A stretch of 64,000 nucleotides of DNA, from assembly GCF_040126305.1 (NCBI RefSeq), contig NZ_CP149510.1, positions 417,001 to 481,000 on the forward strand, given 5' to 3'. A program made the position numbers and the translations under genes. Numbering within the stretch: position 1 is the stretch's first letter; each line of letters starts with the position of its first letter. The stretch comes from Pararhizobium sp. A13 (GTDB taxonomy: Bacteria > Pseudomonadota > Alphaproteobacteria > Rhizobiales > Rhizobiaceae). Below are positions 35,513 through 44,737 of this stretch, piece after piece. The notes beneath the pieces were generated by a model. It searched no databases. It was not told the DNA's origin and saw nothing but the letters and a program-made list of their open reading frames with translations.

Positions 35513-36462
35513 TTCCGCACCGCTCCGAAGGTGATGCCGCGCAGCAATTGCTTGCGCAGAAGGATGGTGAAGACGAGGATCGGCACGAGGAAGATCGTCG
35601 TTCCGGCGGCGACGGCCGGCCAGTCCATGCCCCCCTCGCCGATGATCGTCGGAATGAAGGGCGGCGCGGTCTGTGCCGAACCCGACGTCAGAAGCACTGC
35701 AAACGCATATTCGTTCCAGGCGAAGATCAGGCAGAAGATCGCGGTGGCAGCAATGCCCGTCGTTGCTTGCGGCAACACGACCTTGCGGAAGGCCTGCAAG
35801 CGGGTGTAGCCGTCGATCATCGCCGCCTCTTCATATTCCCGCGGAATTTCGTCGATGAAGCCCTTGAGCAGCCAGACCGCAAGCGAGACGTTGACGGCCG
35901 TGTAGAGCAGGATCATGCCGAGTGCCGTGTCGGACAGGCCAAGTTCCCGGTACATCAGATAGATCGGGATCGCCACCGCGATCGGCGGCATCATCCGCGT
36001 CGACAGGATGAAGAACAGGAGATCATCGGCCAGCGGCACCCGGAAGCGCGAAAAACCATAGGCCGCGAGCGTGCCGAGAAAGACGGCAAGGAAGGTCGAG
36101 CCGAAGGCGATCACCATCGAATTGGTGAAGCGCGGCCAATAGTTGGAAGGACCGGCGATCACCATGTTGCGGCTGCGGGTGATCTCGTCGCAGGTCGAGA
36201 CCGGCGGCCCGAGCGACTGGATATACTCCGGCGTCTGGCGCGTGCGGGTCGTGAAGAGATTGCAGTAACCCTCCAGCGTCGGCTGGAAGACGATCTTCGG
36301 CGGATAACTGATGGAGTCCGGCGGCGACTTGAAGCTCGTCAGGAAAATCCAGGCCAGCGGCACCATGGTGATCACCGCATAAAGAATGACGATGGCACCG
36401 GCGATGCGTTTGGTGGTGATGCTCGGCTCGACCACGGAATGGGCGGATGTCGCGTTGCTCAT
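35509..36462 (-). CDS. polyol/carbohydrate ABC transporter permease (MalG type)
   Basis: 317-residue permease with six helices. EAA loop YEEAAMIDGYTRLQAFRKVV near 215-235. A larger than usual periplasmic loop (about residues 45-105), with YNLF-like and Thr/Arg-rich sequence, precedes the second helix. ATG 36462 overlaps the stop of the other permease. C-terminus LLRKQLLRGITFGAVRK is typical. Confidence 0.92.
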   Translation of the reverse strand: MSNATSAHSVVEPSITTKRIAGAIVILYAVITMVPLAWIFLTSFKSPPDSISYPPKIVFQPTLEGYCNLFTTRTRQTPEYIQSLGPPVSTCDEITRSRNMVIAGPSNYWPRFTNSMVIAFGSTFLAVFLGTLAAYGFSRFRVPLADDLLFFILSTRMMPPIAVAIPIYLMYRELGLSDTALGMILLYTAVNVSLAVWLLKGFIDEIPREYEEAAMIDGYTRLQAFRKVVLPQATTGIAATAIFCLIFAWNEYAFAVLLTSGSAQTAPPFIPTIIGEGGMDWPAVAAGTTIFLVPILVFTILLRKQLLRGITFGAVRK

Positions 36463-37435
36463 CTCTGTTTCACCCTGTTCAGCGCTTTGACATAGATATT
36501 GGCGAGACCAAAGACGGCGACGAAGAGAATGATGGCAAAGGAGGAGGCGCGGCCGGTCCGCCAGCTTTCGAAGGCCTCGCGTTTCAGCGTGATCGAGGCG
36601 ACCTCCGTCGTCGATCCGGGCCCGCCCCCCGTCAGAAGCATGACCATGTCGAACATCTTGAAGTTCTCGATGCCGCGGAAAAGCACCGCGAGCATGATGA
36701 AGGGCAGCGCCATCGGGATGGTGATCGACCAGAATTGCCGCCAGCCAGACGCCCGGTCGACCTCGGCCGCCTCGTAGATATAGTCGGGGATCGACCTTAA
36801 GCCCGCCAGGCAGATCAGCATCACATAGGGCGTCCACATCCAGGTATCGACAATGATGATGGACCAGGGGGCGAGCGACACCGAGCCGAGCATTTCGAAT
36901 GAGGATGGCGGCAGGCCGGTGGCGTAAGAGACGATGTAGTTGAACAGCCCGATCTGCGGCTGATAGAGGAACCGCCAGAAATTGCCCACCACCGCCGGCG
37001 ACAGCATCATCGGAATGAGAATCACCGTCGTCCAGAAGGCATGTCCTTTGAACTTCCTGTCGATCAGATAGGCAAGCGAAAAGCCGATGAGCGTCTGCAG
37101 AAGGATCGTCCAGAAGACGAAATGCGCCGTCGTCTGCATGGCGATCCAGATGTCCGGATCGTTGAGAACCCGCTGGTAGTTCGTCAGGCCAACACCTCGA
37201 CGATCGCGTTCGGCCGGTTGGCGCGATAATTGGTGAAGGAGAGCCGCACCGCCCAGATCAGTGGAAAGATATTGATCGCCAGCAGCAACAGGATGGTGGG
37301 CGCGATAAAAAGCCAAGCAATAGCCCGGTCGGACAGGCCGCGCACGCGGTGAGCAAGCGGCACCGGCGTTGCGCGCACCATGCGTTCGGTCGCCTTGTCC
37401 AGTATCGTCGTATTGGTATCGGTCACGGACTTCAC
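36459..37435 (-). pseudogene. polyol/carbohydrate ABC transporter permease (MalF type), frameshifted
   Basis: The gene reads in two frames. Codons 1-80 (37435-37196) encode a normal permease N-terminus with the first helix (AIAWLFIAPTILLLLAINIF). That frame then stops at 37184. From about 37196 the next frame continues as GVGLTNYQRVLNDPDIW through five more helices and the EAA loop YIYEAAEVDRASGWRQFWSI to the stop at 36459. One missing G in the run around 37195-37198 would restore a protein of about 325 residues. All neighbours are intact, so a sequencing error or a very recent mutation are both possible. Without this subunit the importer should not work. Confidence 0.8.
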
Positions 37436-37506
37436 CTGAAATCGGGATGGCGGTCGTCAACAGGGCCGCCCGAGCGCACGCGCCGGACGGCCCCACCGGG
37501 AGGAAA

Positions 37507-38832
37507 TCAGAGTTTCCCTTCATCCCCGAAGATTTCGGCCCAGTCCTTGACCAGTCCGTCGAGCGCTTCCTGCGCCGTGCCCTGATCGGCGACGACATAG
37601 TCATGCATGCGCTTCTGCATGGCCTGCAGCAGGATGGCGTAGGACGGCTCCTGCCAGAAGTCCTGCACCTGGTTCATCGCGACGAGGAAGTCGGCTGCAA
37701 ACGGCTGGCTGTCCTTGAAGGAAGGATCGTTCAGCACCGCGTTGTGCACGGCATAACCGCCGAGTGACCACCACTTCTTCTGCACGTCCGGCTGCGCGAA
37801 CCATTTGATATAGGCAAGCGCGCCATCCATGTTGTCGGTGTTGGCGACGACTGAAATCCCCTGCCCGCCGAGCGTCGATGCCGCCGTCGTGCCCTTCGGA
37901 TTGACGAAGAAGCCGATCTTGTCGCCGCCGACATTCTCGTCCTTATAGAGGCCGGGGAAAAAGGCAAACCAGTTCATCGCCATCGCCGCCTGCCCGGACT
38001 TGAAGGCATCCAGCGTCTCGCCCATGTAGGCGTCGGTGTAGCCCGGCGGGGTGCAGCACTTGTAGAGTTCCTTGTATTCCTCAAGCCCCTTCACGGCATC
38101 GGGCGAATTGACCGCCCCGTCCATGTCGTATTTGCCAGGCGTCTTCTCATATTTGAACCCGTTGGCGTAAAGCGCCTGCGTGACGCCCATGGTAATGCCT
38201 TCCGATGCGCGTTCGGTGAAGATCGCCGCGCCATAGACCTTCTTGCCGTCGATCTCCTTGCCATTGAAGAACTTCGCTGTTTCGATCAGCTCGGGCCATG
38301 TTGCCGGTACGGTCAGATCGCGACCGGTCTGTTTCTTGAATTCCGCCTGCAGTTCCGGTTTCGCAAACCAGTCCTTGCGGTAGAACCAGGCATTGGCATC
38401 GCCCATCGCCGGCAGCGCCCAGTAGTTCGGCGTACCCTTCGGCCAGGTAGCATAGGCGTTGACGGCGGCTTCGGCAAAGTCGCTCATCTTGATGCCTTCC
38501 TTGTCGAAGAAATCGTTGAGCTTGACGTAGTAGCCATTCTCGGCGGAGCCACCGAGCCACTGGCTATCGCCGATCAGGAGATCACAGAGCTTACCGCCAG
38601 AGTTCAGTTCGTTGAGAATGCGGTCGGCGAAATTCGGCCACGGCACGAATTCGAATTTCATGTCCGTGCCCGTCTGGGCCGTAAAATCCTTGGACAGCTC
38701 CACCAGCGCGTTGGCCGGATCCCAGGCCGCCCAGCACAAGGTCAGTTCCGCCGCCTGCGATACTGTCGGCAAAGCCGCGGAGATTGTCAGCGCAGTTGTT
38801 GCCCCCAGAAGGGCCTTGGTCATTTTCCGCAT
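37507..38832 (-). CDS. polyol/carbohydrate ABC transporter periplasmic binding protein
   Basis: Extracellular solute-binding protein family 1, 441 residues. Signal peptide about 1-26 (KALLGATTALTISAALPTVSQA), mature start AELTLCWAAWDPANALVELS. Family segments include YVKLNDFFDKEG near 110 and AFKSGQAAMAMNWFAFFPG near 270. ATG 38832 follows GGGAGGAATAC. First gene of the long dha operon; context with DHA kinases suggests a glycerol-, triose- or tetrose-like ligand. Confidence 0.9.
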   Translation of the reverse strand: MRKMTKALLGATTALTISAALPTVSQAAELTLCWAAWDPANALVELSKDFTAQTGTDMKFEFVPWPNFADRILNELNSGGKLCDLLIGDSQWLGGSAENGYYVKLNDFFDKEGIKMSDFAEAAVNAYATWPKGTPNYWALPAMGDANAWFYRKDWFAKPELQAEFKKQTGRDLTVPATWPELIETAKFFNGKEIDGKKVYGAAIFTERASEGITMGVTQALYANGFKYEKTPGKYDMDGAVNSPDAVKGLEEYKELYKCCTPPGYTDAYMGETLDAFKSGQAAMAMNWFAFFPGLYKDENVGGDKIGFFVNPKGTTAASTLGGQGISVVANTDNMDGALAYIKWFAQPDVQKKWWSLGGYAVHNAVLNDPSFKDSQPFAADFLVAMNQVQDFWQEPSYAILLQAMQKRMHDYVVADQGTAQEALDGLVKDWAEIFGDEGKL

Positions 38833-39170
38833 GTATTCCTCCCAGATACAGAAGCCGGCACCACGCCGTCTTCGGGAATTCCGACTGCTTTTGCGCAGTT
38901 GCCTGTCTCCGATGCGGGAGAAATGCGCCGGCGCCACTGTCACCTGTCGGGGACCGTATCAAATTGGAATTTTTACCGGGCTCCCCGCCCTTCGCTCACC
39001 CGGCCTCACTCTAACCGTGTTGAGCAATATGTTTAGTGAAACTCAATTTACTAAACATGACAAGAGGCAATCGTTGCTGCACTGCAACCGTTGCAACGCA
39101 GCAAACTCAGGAAATCCAGCTACGCCAACCAATAACCATGACTGAACAAAGTGTTGAGCCCCACGCGAAA
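38833..39170. promoter_or_regulatory. intergenic region upstream of the dha/ABC operon
   Basis: No credible gene. Nearest the operon, 38833-39000 is GC-rich with no clear signal. ATGTTTAGT (39029-39037) and ACTAAACAT (39050-39058) form a perfect 9-bp inverted repeat around 12 nt. A second nested palindrome follows: TTGCTGC (39074-39080) with GCAGCAA (39098-39104), enclosing TGCAAC-C-GTTGCA. These are good candidates for regulator sites controlling the minus-strand operon, whose start is at 38832. No regulator gene is adjacent. Confidence 0.5.
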
Positions 39171-39205
39171 ATAAAAATCCCCGGTAGCGTCACGCGACCG
39201 GGGAT
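39171..39205 (-). terminator. intrinsic terminator of purU
   Basis: On the minus strand, ATCCCCGGT and ACCGGGGAT (39197-39205 and 39177-39185) form a perfect 9-bp stem with an 11-nt loop, followed by ATTTTTATTTT-like T-rich sequence. It lies 37 bp after the purU stop. A clear rho-independent terminator. Confidence 0.88.
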
Positions 39206-39242
39206 ATGAAATTCCAGCAGTATCAGCGAAAAGTGTACGGGC

Positions 39243-40127
39243 TCAGCCCATGCGCTCCGACGCATAGGAGCCCGGGCTTGCCGGGAAGACGACGGTGCGG
39301 TTGCCGTTGATGAAGGTGCGGTGGTGGATGTGGGCGTGCACGGCCCGGGCCAGCACCTGGCTTTCGACGTCGCGGCCGATCGAGACATAGTCCTCGGCGC
39401 TCTGGGCGTGGGTGATGCGGGCGATATCCTGCTCGATGATCGGGCCTTCATCGAGGTCAGCGGTGACGTAGTGCGCCGTCGCGCCGATCAGCTTGACGCC
39501 GCGCTCATAGGCCTGCTTGTACGGGTTGGCACCCTTGAACGACGGCAGGAAGGAGTGGTGGATGTTGATGATCTGGCCCGACATCTTCTGGCACATGGAA
39601 TCCGACAGGATCTGCATGTAGCGGGCCAGCACGATCAGCTCGGTGCCGGTCTGCTCGACCACGTCCATGATGCGGGCTTCGGCCTGCGCCTTGTTGGCCT
39701 TGGTCACCGGGATGTGGTGGAAGGGGATGTCGTGGTTGACGACGACCTTCTGGTAATCGAAATGGTTGGAGATGACGCCGACAATGTCGATCGGCAGCGC
39801 GCCGATCTTCCAGCGATAGAGCAGGTCGTTGAGGCAGTGGCCGAAGCGCGACACCATCAAAAGCACCTTCATGCGGTGCTCGCTGTCACGAATGTCGGCG
39901 ACCATGCCGAAGCGGGTCTTCACCGCCTCGAAGCCGGCCGTCAGCGTGTCGAGCGACGCCCCCTCCTGGCTGATGAAGGTCAGGCGCATGAAGAACAAGC
40001 CGGTCTCCAGATCGTCGAACTGCGAGCTGTCGGTGATATAGCAGCCTTCCTCCGCGAGATAACCAGTGATCGCCGCGACGATGCCGCGGGTGGATTTGCA
40101 GGAAACAGTCAGCACATAGCTTTTCAT
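39243..40127 (-). CDS. purU: formyltetrahydrofolate deformylase
   Basis: Hydrolyses 10-formyl-THF to formate and THF; 294 residues. N-terminal ACT domain (about 1-85, VLTVSCKSTRGIVAAITGYL), then a formyltransferase fold with the catalytic region IINIHHSFLPSFKGANPYKQ near 200 and IGATAHYVTADLDEGPIIEQ near 225. Gene order suggests it disposes of C1 units released from N-methylglutamate and frees THF, rather than serving purine synthesis. Separated from gmaS by 162 bp, which hold a 6-bp perfect hairpin (40158-40174). Confidence 0.95.
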   Translation of the reverse strand: MKSYVLTVSCKSTRGIVAAITGYLAEEGCYITDSSQFDDLETGLFFMRLTFISQEGASLDTLTAGFEAVKTRFGMVADIRDSEHRMKVLLMVSRFGHCLNDLLYRWKIGALPIDIVGVISNHFDYQKVVVNHDIPFHHIPVTKANKAQAEARIMDVVEQTGTELIVLARYMQILSDSMCQKMSGQIINIHHSFLPSFKGANPYKQAYERGVKLIGATAHYVTADLDEGPIIEQDIARITHAQSAEDYVSIGRDVESQVLARAVHAHIHHRTFINGNRTVVFPASPGSYASERMG

Positions 40128-40289
40128 CGGTATCGGTCTCTTGGCTCGAGGTATTGGCTGGCCCTCCCGGCCAGTATCGTGGAACGGAAGCTAGCGCGGC
40201 GCCGGCCCGCCCGGCCATCCGTTTAGCGACATCGGATAGCAGGAACAGGCCATGCCGTCTCTTCTGATCTTCGAACGCCCGACCGACGC

Positions 40290-41597
40290 TCAGATGTCGA
40301 GCGTCGTCTGCCGCTCCCATTCGGTGAAGTGGGACGTATACGTGTTCCATTCCTGATGCTTGAGCTTCAGGTAGGCGCTGGAGAAACTCTTTCCGAGCGC
40401 GACCTTCAGCTCCTCGTCCTTGTCATATTCGCGGAGCGCGTCCAAAAGGTTCAGTGGCAGCTTGGGCGCATCGGTGACGGTGTGCCCTTCCTTGTACATG
40501 TCGATGTCGTAGTGACGGCCCGGATCGGCATTGTGCCTGATGCCGTTGAGACCAGCCGCGATGATGATCGCCTGCAGCAGATAGGGGTTGACCGCGCCAT
40601 CGGGCAAACGCAGTTCGAACCGGCCTGGGCCCGGCACGCGAACCATGTGGGTCCGGTTATTACCCGTCCAGGTCACCGTATTCGGTGCCCAGGTCGCGCC
40701 GGAAATGGTGCGCGGAGCGTTGATGCGCTTGTAGGAGTTGACCGTCGGATTGGTGATGGCCGCCAGCGCCGAGGCGTGCTTCATGATGCCGCCGAGGAAG
40801 GTCTTGCCCTTGGCGGAAAGGCCGAACGGCATCTCCTTGTCGGCAAACGCATTGGTCTTTCCCTCCAGATCCCAGACAGAGATATGGGCGTGGCAGCCAT
40901 TGCCGGTGAGGCCCTTGAAGGGTTTGGGCATGAAGGTTGCCCGAAGACCGTGCTTCTCGGCGACCGATTTCACCATGAACTTGAAGAAGGAGTGCTTGTC
41001 GGCCGTCTGCAGCGCATCGTCATATTCCCAGTTCATCTCGAACTGGCCGTTCGCATCCTCGTGGTCGTTCTGGTAGGGCTTCCACCCAAGTTCGAGCATG
41101 TAGTCGCAGATTTCAGCGATAACGTCGTAGCGGCGCATGACGGCCTGCTGGTCGTAGCAGGGTTTCTCGGCCGTATCGAACTCGTCGGAAATCTTGCCCC
41201 CATCCGGAGAGATCAGGAAGAATTCCGGTTCGACGCCGGTCTTGACGCGAAGGCCTTCCTTGGCGGCTTCCGCGATCAGCTTTTTCAGGACGACGCGCGG
41301 CGCCTGCTCGACCGGCTGGTCTTCCATGACGCAGTCGGCGGCAACCCAGGCGACGTCCTTCTTCCATGGAAGCTGGATGACGGAGGAAGCATCCGGCAGC
41401 GCAAAGAGGTCCGGATGGGCGGGGGTGAGGTCCAGCCAGGTGGCGAAGCCGGCAAAGCCCGCACCGTCCTTCTGCATGTCGGCGATCGCCTCAGTCGGAA
41501 CCAGCTTGGCCCTCTGGCCGCCGAACAGGTCGGTATAGCTGATCATAAAATATTTGATGCCACGGTCCTTGGCAAAGCTAGCAAGATCGAGTGTCAC
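40290..41597 (-). CDS. gmaS: gamma-glutamylmethylamide synthetase (glutamine-synthetase-like, GlnT type)
   Basis: Glutamine-synthetase fold, 435 residues, shorter and distinct from GSI. Metal and glutamate residues lie in TGVEPEFFLISPDGG near 117-131, ANGQFEMNWEYDDAL near 180 and GNGCHAHISVWD near 225. In rhizobia it is often annotated glnT; in N-methylglutamate clusters the homologue joins methylamine to glutamate using ATP. The adjacent mgs and mgd genes favour that role, but sequence alone does not exclude glutamine synthesis. GTG start at 41597 preceded by AGGGGAACACA; an upstream in-frame codon at 41633 is less likely. Confidence 0.85.
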   Translation of the reverse strand: MTLDLASFAKDRGIKYFMISYTDLFGGQRAKLVPTEAIADMQKDGAGFAGFATWLDLTPAHPDLFALPDASSVIQLPWKKDVAWVAADCVMEDQPVEQAPRVVLKKLIAEAAKEGLRVKTGVEPEFFLISPDGGKISDEFDTAEKPCYDQQAVMRRYDVIAEICDYMLELGWKPYQNDHEDANGQFEMNWEYDDALQTADKHSFFKFMVKSVAEKHGLRATFMPKPFKGLTGNGCHAHISVWDLEGKTNAFADKEMPFGLSAKGKTFLGGIMKHASALAAITNPTVNSYKRINAPRTISGATWAPNTVTWTGNNRTHMVRVPGPGRFELRLPDGAVNPYLLQAIIIAAGLNGIRHNADPGRHYDIDMYKEGHTVTDAPKLPLNLLDALREYDKDEELKVALGKSFSSAYLKLKHQEWNTYTSHFTEWERQTTLDI

Positions 41598-41705
41598 TGT
41601 GTTCCCCTTTGGATTATTCAGACACTTTTTCATGGAGATGGCCGCCGCCTGATTTTAAACATCAAGTCTTGGGAGATCAGACGACGACCGTATGTGGTTT
41701 GAGGG

Positions 41706-43034
41706 TCAGAACCCTCCCTTGCCCGGGATCCAGCTCGTGCCGGCAAGCGGCACCTGCGCCATGGCGGATGCCTCGAGCGTCAGCGCGACCAGATCCTCCG
41801 GTTCCAGATTGTGCAGGTGGTTCTTGCCGCAGGCGCGCGCGATGGTCTGCGCTTCCAGCGTCATCACCTTGAGGTAGTTGGCAAGACGGCGGCCGGCCGC
41901 GATCGGATCGAGGCGCTTCATGAGTTCCGGGTCCTGCGTCGTGATGCCGGCCGGGTCCTTGCCTTCATGCCAGTCGTCATAGGCGCCGGCCGTGGTCCCG
42001 AGCTTCTGATATTCCTCTTCCCAATGCGGATCGTTGTCGCCGATGGCAACGAGCGCCGCCGTGCCGATAGCAACCGCATCGGCACCAAGCGCCAGCGCCT
42101 TGGCAACGTCGGCGCCCGAGCGCACCCCGCCCGAGATGATCAGTTGCACTTTGCGGTGCATGCCGAGGTCCTGCAGCGCCTGGACGGCAGGGCGGATGCA
42201 GGCGAGCGTCGGCATGCCGACATTTTCGATGAAGACGTCCTGCGTTGCCGCCGTGCCGCCCTGCATGCCGTCGAGCACGACCACGTCGGCGCCGGCTTTG
42301 ACGGCAAGAGCCGTGTCGTAATAGGGCCGTGCGCCGCCGACCTTCACGTAGATCGGCTTTTCCCAGTCGGTGATTTCGCGCAGTTCGAGGATCTTGATTT
42401 CCAGATCGTCCGGACCGGTCCAGTCGGGGTGACGGCAGGCCGAGCGCTGGTCGATGCCCTTCGGCAGGTTGCGCATATTGGCGACGCGGTCGGAAATCTT
42501 CTGGCCGAGCAGCATGCCGCCGCCGCCGGGCTTGGCCCCCTGGCCAACCACGACTTCGATCGCATCGGCGCGGCGCAAGTCCTTCGGGTTCATGCCATAG
42601 CGCGAGGGAAGATACTGATAGACGAGGGTCTGGCTGTGGCCGCGCTCCTCGTCCGTCATGCCGCCGTCGCCGGTGGTGGTCGAGGTGCCGGCGATCGTCG
42701 CGCCGCGCCCGAGCGCTTCCTTGGCATTGCCGGACAGTGCGCCGAAGCTCATGCCGGCAATGGTGATCGGCGTCTTCAGCGTGATCGGCTTCTTGGCGAA
42801 GCGCGAACCGAGAACGACGGTCGTGTCGCATTTTTCGCGATAACCTTCGAGCGGATAACGCGAGATCGAGGCGCCCAAAAACAGCAGATCGTCGAAATGC
42901 GGAACCTTGCGCTTGGTGCCGGCGCCGCGAATGTCGTAAATACCTGTCGCCGCAGCCCGGCGGATTTCAGCCAGCGTATAGTCGTCGAATGTCGCTGACT
43001 TGCGCGGCGGGGTATAAGGGTTGTGATAGCTCAT
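41706..43034 (-). CDS. mgsC: N-methylglutamate synthase subunit C (glutamate-synthase-like FMN domain; GlxD)
   Basis: 442 residues homologous to the FMN/synthase domain of glutamate synthase. FMN-barrel segments: PITIAGMSFGALSGNAKEAL near 80-99, GQGAKPGGGGMLLGQKISD near 160, VVLDGMQGGTAATQDVF near 250, and LIISGGVRSGADVAKALALG near 300. Later Cys residues may carry an Fe-S cluster. With MgsA and MgsB it would make N-methylglutamate from gamma-glutamylmethylamide and 2-oxoglutarate. Fifteen bp after mgsB. Rhizobial databases usually call it glxD. Confidence 0.88.
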   Translation of the reverse strand: MSYHNPYTPPRKSATFDDYTLAEIRRAAATGIYDIRGAGTKRKVPHFDDLLFLGASISRYPLEGYREKCDTTVVLGSRFAKKPITLKTPITIAGMSFGALSGNAKEALGRGATIAGTSTTTGDGGMTDEERGHSQTLVYQYLPSRYGMNPKDLRRADAIEVVVGQGAKPGGGGMLLGQKISDRVANMRNLPKGIDQRSACRHPDWTGPDDLEIKILELREITDWEKPIYVKVGGARPYYDTALAVKAGADVVVLDGMQGGTAATQDVFIENVGMPTLACIRPAVQALQDLGMHRKVQLIISGGVRSGADVAKALALGADAVAIGTAALVAIGDNDPHWEEEYQKLGTTAGAYDDWHEGKDPAGITTQDPELMKRLDPIAAGRRLANYLKVMTLEAQTIARACGKNHLHNLEPEDLVALTLEASAMAQVPLAGTSWIPGKGGF

Positions 43035-43049
43035 CTCTATGTCCCTGCC

Positions 43050-43772
43050 TTAGTACGCTTCGGCGTTATCGATGTTGAAATTGTAGAGTTTTCGGGCCGA
43101 ACCGTAGCGCTTGAATTCCGCCGGCCTCACATCGGTGACACCAGCCTTTTCGAGCAGTTCGGCAAGCTTCTCCAGATGTTCGGACCGCAGCTCCTTCTCG
43201 ATGCAGTCGGCGCCGAGGCTCTTGACCTCGCCACGCACGAAAAGTTTGGCCTCGTAGAGCGAATCACCAAGCGCATCACCGGCATCGCCGAGAACCACCA
43301 GATGGCCCGACTGACCCATGAAGGCCGACATATGGCCGATATTGCCATGCACGACGATATCGATGCCCTTCATCGAGATGCCGCAGCGCGAGGCGGCATT
43401 GCCCTTGATGACCAGCAGGCCGCCGCGGCCCGTCGCGCCCGCATATTGGCTGGCATCGCCTTCGATGACAACGGTTCCGGACATCATGTTTTCAGCGACA
43501 CCGGGGCCGGCAGAGCCGTGAACGGTTACCGTGCCGCCGTCATTCATGCCGGCGCAGTAGTATCCGACGCTGCCGCGCACCTCGACGCTGACCGGCTGGT
43601 CGATCCCGACAGCCACCGCATGGCTGCCACGCGGGTTGACGACTTCGAAGTTCGTGTCATTCGTGCCGGGAGCGATCGCGTGCAGCGCACTGTTCAACTC
43701 GCGCAGCGGCGTGGTAGCAAGGTCGAACACTCGCATCGCTTCCAGACTTTCTCGGTTTACGCTGATATCCAC
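43050..43772 (-). CDS. mgsB: N-methylglutamate synthase subunit B (GXGXG domain; GlxC)
   Basis: 240 residues made of the right-handed beta-helix GXGXG domain of glutamate synthase. Repeating Gly-rich turns include VEVRGSVGYYCAGMNDGGTV near 80, GSAGPGVAENMMSGTVVIEG near 105 and GATGRGGLLVIKGNAASRCG near 133. It bridges the amidotransferase and synthase subunits. The start codon is GTG, 2 bp after the mgsA stop; an ATG at 43736 would remove 12 residues. Usually annotated glxC. Confidence 0.88.
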   Translation of the reverse strand: MDISVNRESLEAMRVFDLATTPLRELNSALHAIAPGTNDTNFEVVNPRGSHAVAVGIDQPVSVEVRGSVGYYCAGMNDGGTVTVHGSAGPGVAENMMSGTVVIEGDASQYAGATGRGGLLVIKGNAASRCGISMKGIDIVVHGNIGHMSAFMGQSGHLVVLGDAGDALGDSLYEAKLFVRGEVKSLGADCIEKELRSEHLEKLAELLEKAGVTDVRPAEFKRYGSARKLYNFNIDNAEAY

Positions 43773-43774
43773 GA

Positions 43775-44680
43775 TTAAGCTGCCTTCTCATGATCCCAGA
43801 AATAGACGGTGGCGGGCTCCGGCTCCCAGACACGCGCGTCTTCGATGCCCGGCAGGTTGACGAGCGCGCGGTATTCGGAACCGAAGGCGATGTATTGATC
43901 GGTTTCGGCCATGACCGCAGGCTTGCAGGCGATCGGATCACGCACCACGCCGAAACCGGATTTGGTGCCGACAACGAAGGTAAAGAAACCGTCAAGGTCG
44001 TCGAGCGCGCTGGTCAGCGCCTGCCCCAGATCCTTGCCCTTGGCCATCTCGGCGGTGAGATAGGCGGCGGCGACCTCCGAATCGTTCTGTGTCTCGAAGG
44101 TCATGCCTTCGCGAACCAGTTCGCGGCGCAGGTTGTTGTGATTGGACAGCGAGCCATTGTGCACTAGGCACTGGTCGGCACCGGTTGAGAATGGATGCGC
44201 GCCAAGGGTAGTGACGGCGGATTCCGTTGCCATGCGCGTATGGCCGATCCCATGCGTGCCACCCATCTCGCGAATGCCGAAACGGGCAACCACATCCTTC
44301 GGCAAGCCGACTTCCTTGTAGATCTCGACGCTGTCGCCCGAGCCCATGACCCGCACGTCCGGCCGCTCCTGAGCGAGCAGTCCCCGCAAGGCTGCAGCCT
44401 GCATGGCATCCGCCTCGATCACCGCATGCGTGCTTTTCAGCTCCACGGTGACGCTGGCGTCAACGGGCTTCAGGAGAGCTTCAAGCCCTGCGAAATCGGT
44501 CGCCGGCTTCGCCGATTGAACGGTGATTTTTGCCCGGCCATCCGAAGGTGCCCCATAGATTGCGATGCCGGCGCTATCGGGGCCGCGGTCGGTCATGATG
44601 ACCAGCATATCGGACAGCATGGCGCCCAATTTGGGCTCCAGTGACTTGTCCTTCAAAAACAATCCGACAATTCCGCACAT
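43775..44680 (-). CDS. mgsA: N-methylglutamate synthase subunit A (class II amidotransferase; GlxB)
   Basis: 301-residue Ntn-type glutamine amidotransferase. It begins MCGIVGLFLKD, so Cys2 is the nucleophile after Met removal. MGGTHGIGHTRMATESAVTT near 142-161 and QCLVHNGSLSNHNNLRRELV near 170 are class II features. Proposed to release methylamine from gamma-glutamylmethylamide for transfer to 2-oxoglutarate. First gene of the minus-strand operon, with a shared 15-bp motif 58 bp upstream. Usually annotated glxB. Confidence 0.88.
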   Translation of the reverse strand: MCGIVGLFLKDKSLEPKLGAMLSDMLVIMTDRGPDSAGIAIYGAPSDGRAKITVQSAKPATDFAGLEALLKPVDASVTVELKSTHAVIEADAMQAAALRGLLAQERPDVRVMGSGDSVEIYKEVGLPKDVVARFGIREMGGTHGIGHTRMATESAVTTLGAHPFSTGADQCLVHNGSLSNHNNLRRELVREGMTFETQNDSEVAAAYLTAEMAKGKDLGQALTSALDDLDGFFTFVVGTKSGFGVVRDPIACKPAVMAETDQYIAFGSEYRALVNLPGIEDARVWEPEPATVYFWDHEKAA

Positions 44681-44737
44681 GGGGACGATCCTTCGTTTCG
44701 TTGCTGAAAAGATGGATAGCAGTTGCCGTTTCGAATT

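Noticed and set aside
37184..37200. Programmed -1 ribosomal frameshift in the permease gene
   Set aside because: No slippery heptamer and no stable downstream structure seen; ABC permeases are not known to use frameshifting. An indel or sequencing error is simpler.
40128..40289. Riboswitch or small RNA in the purU leader
   Set aside because: Only a simple 6-bp hairpin (40158-40174) is visible; no motif of a known glycine, THF or SAM riboswitch was recognised.
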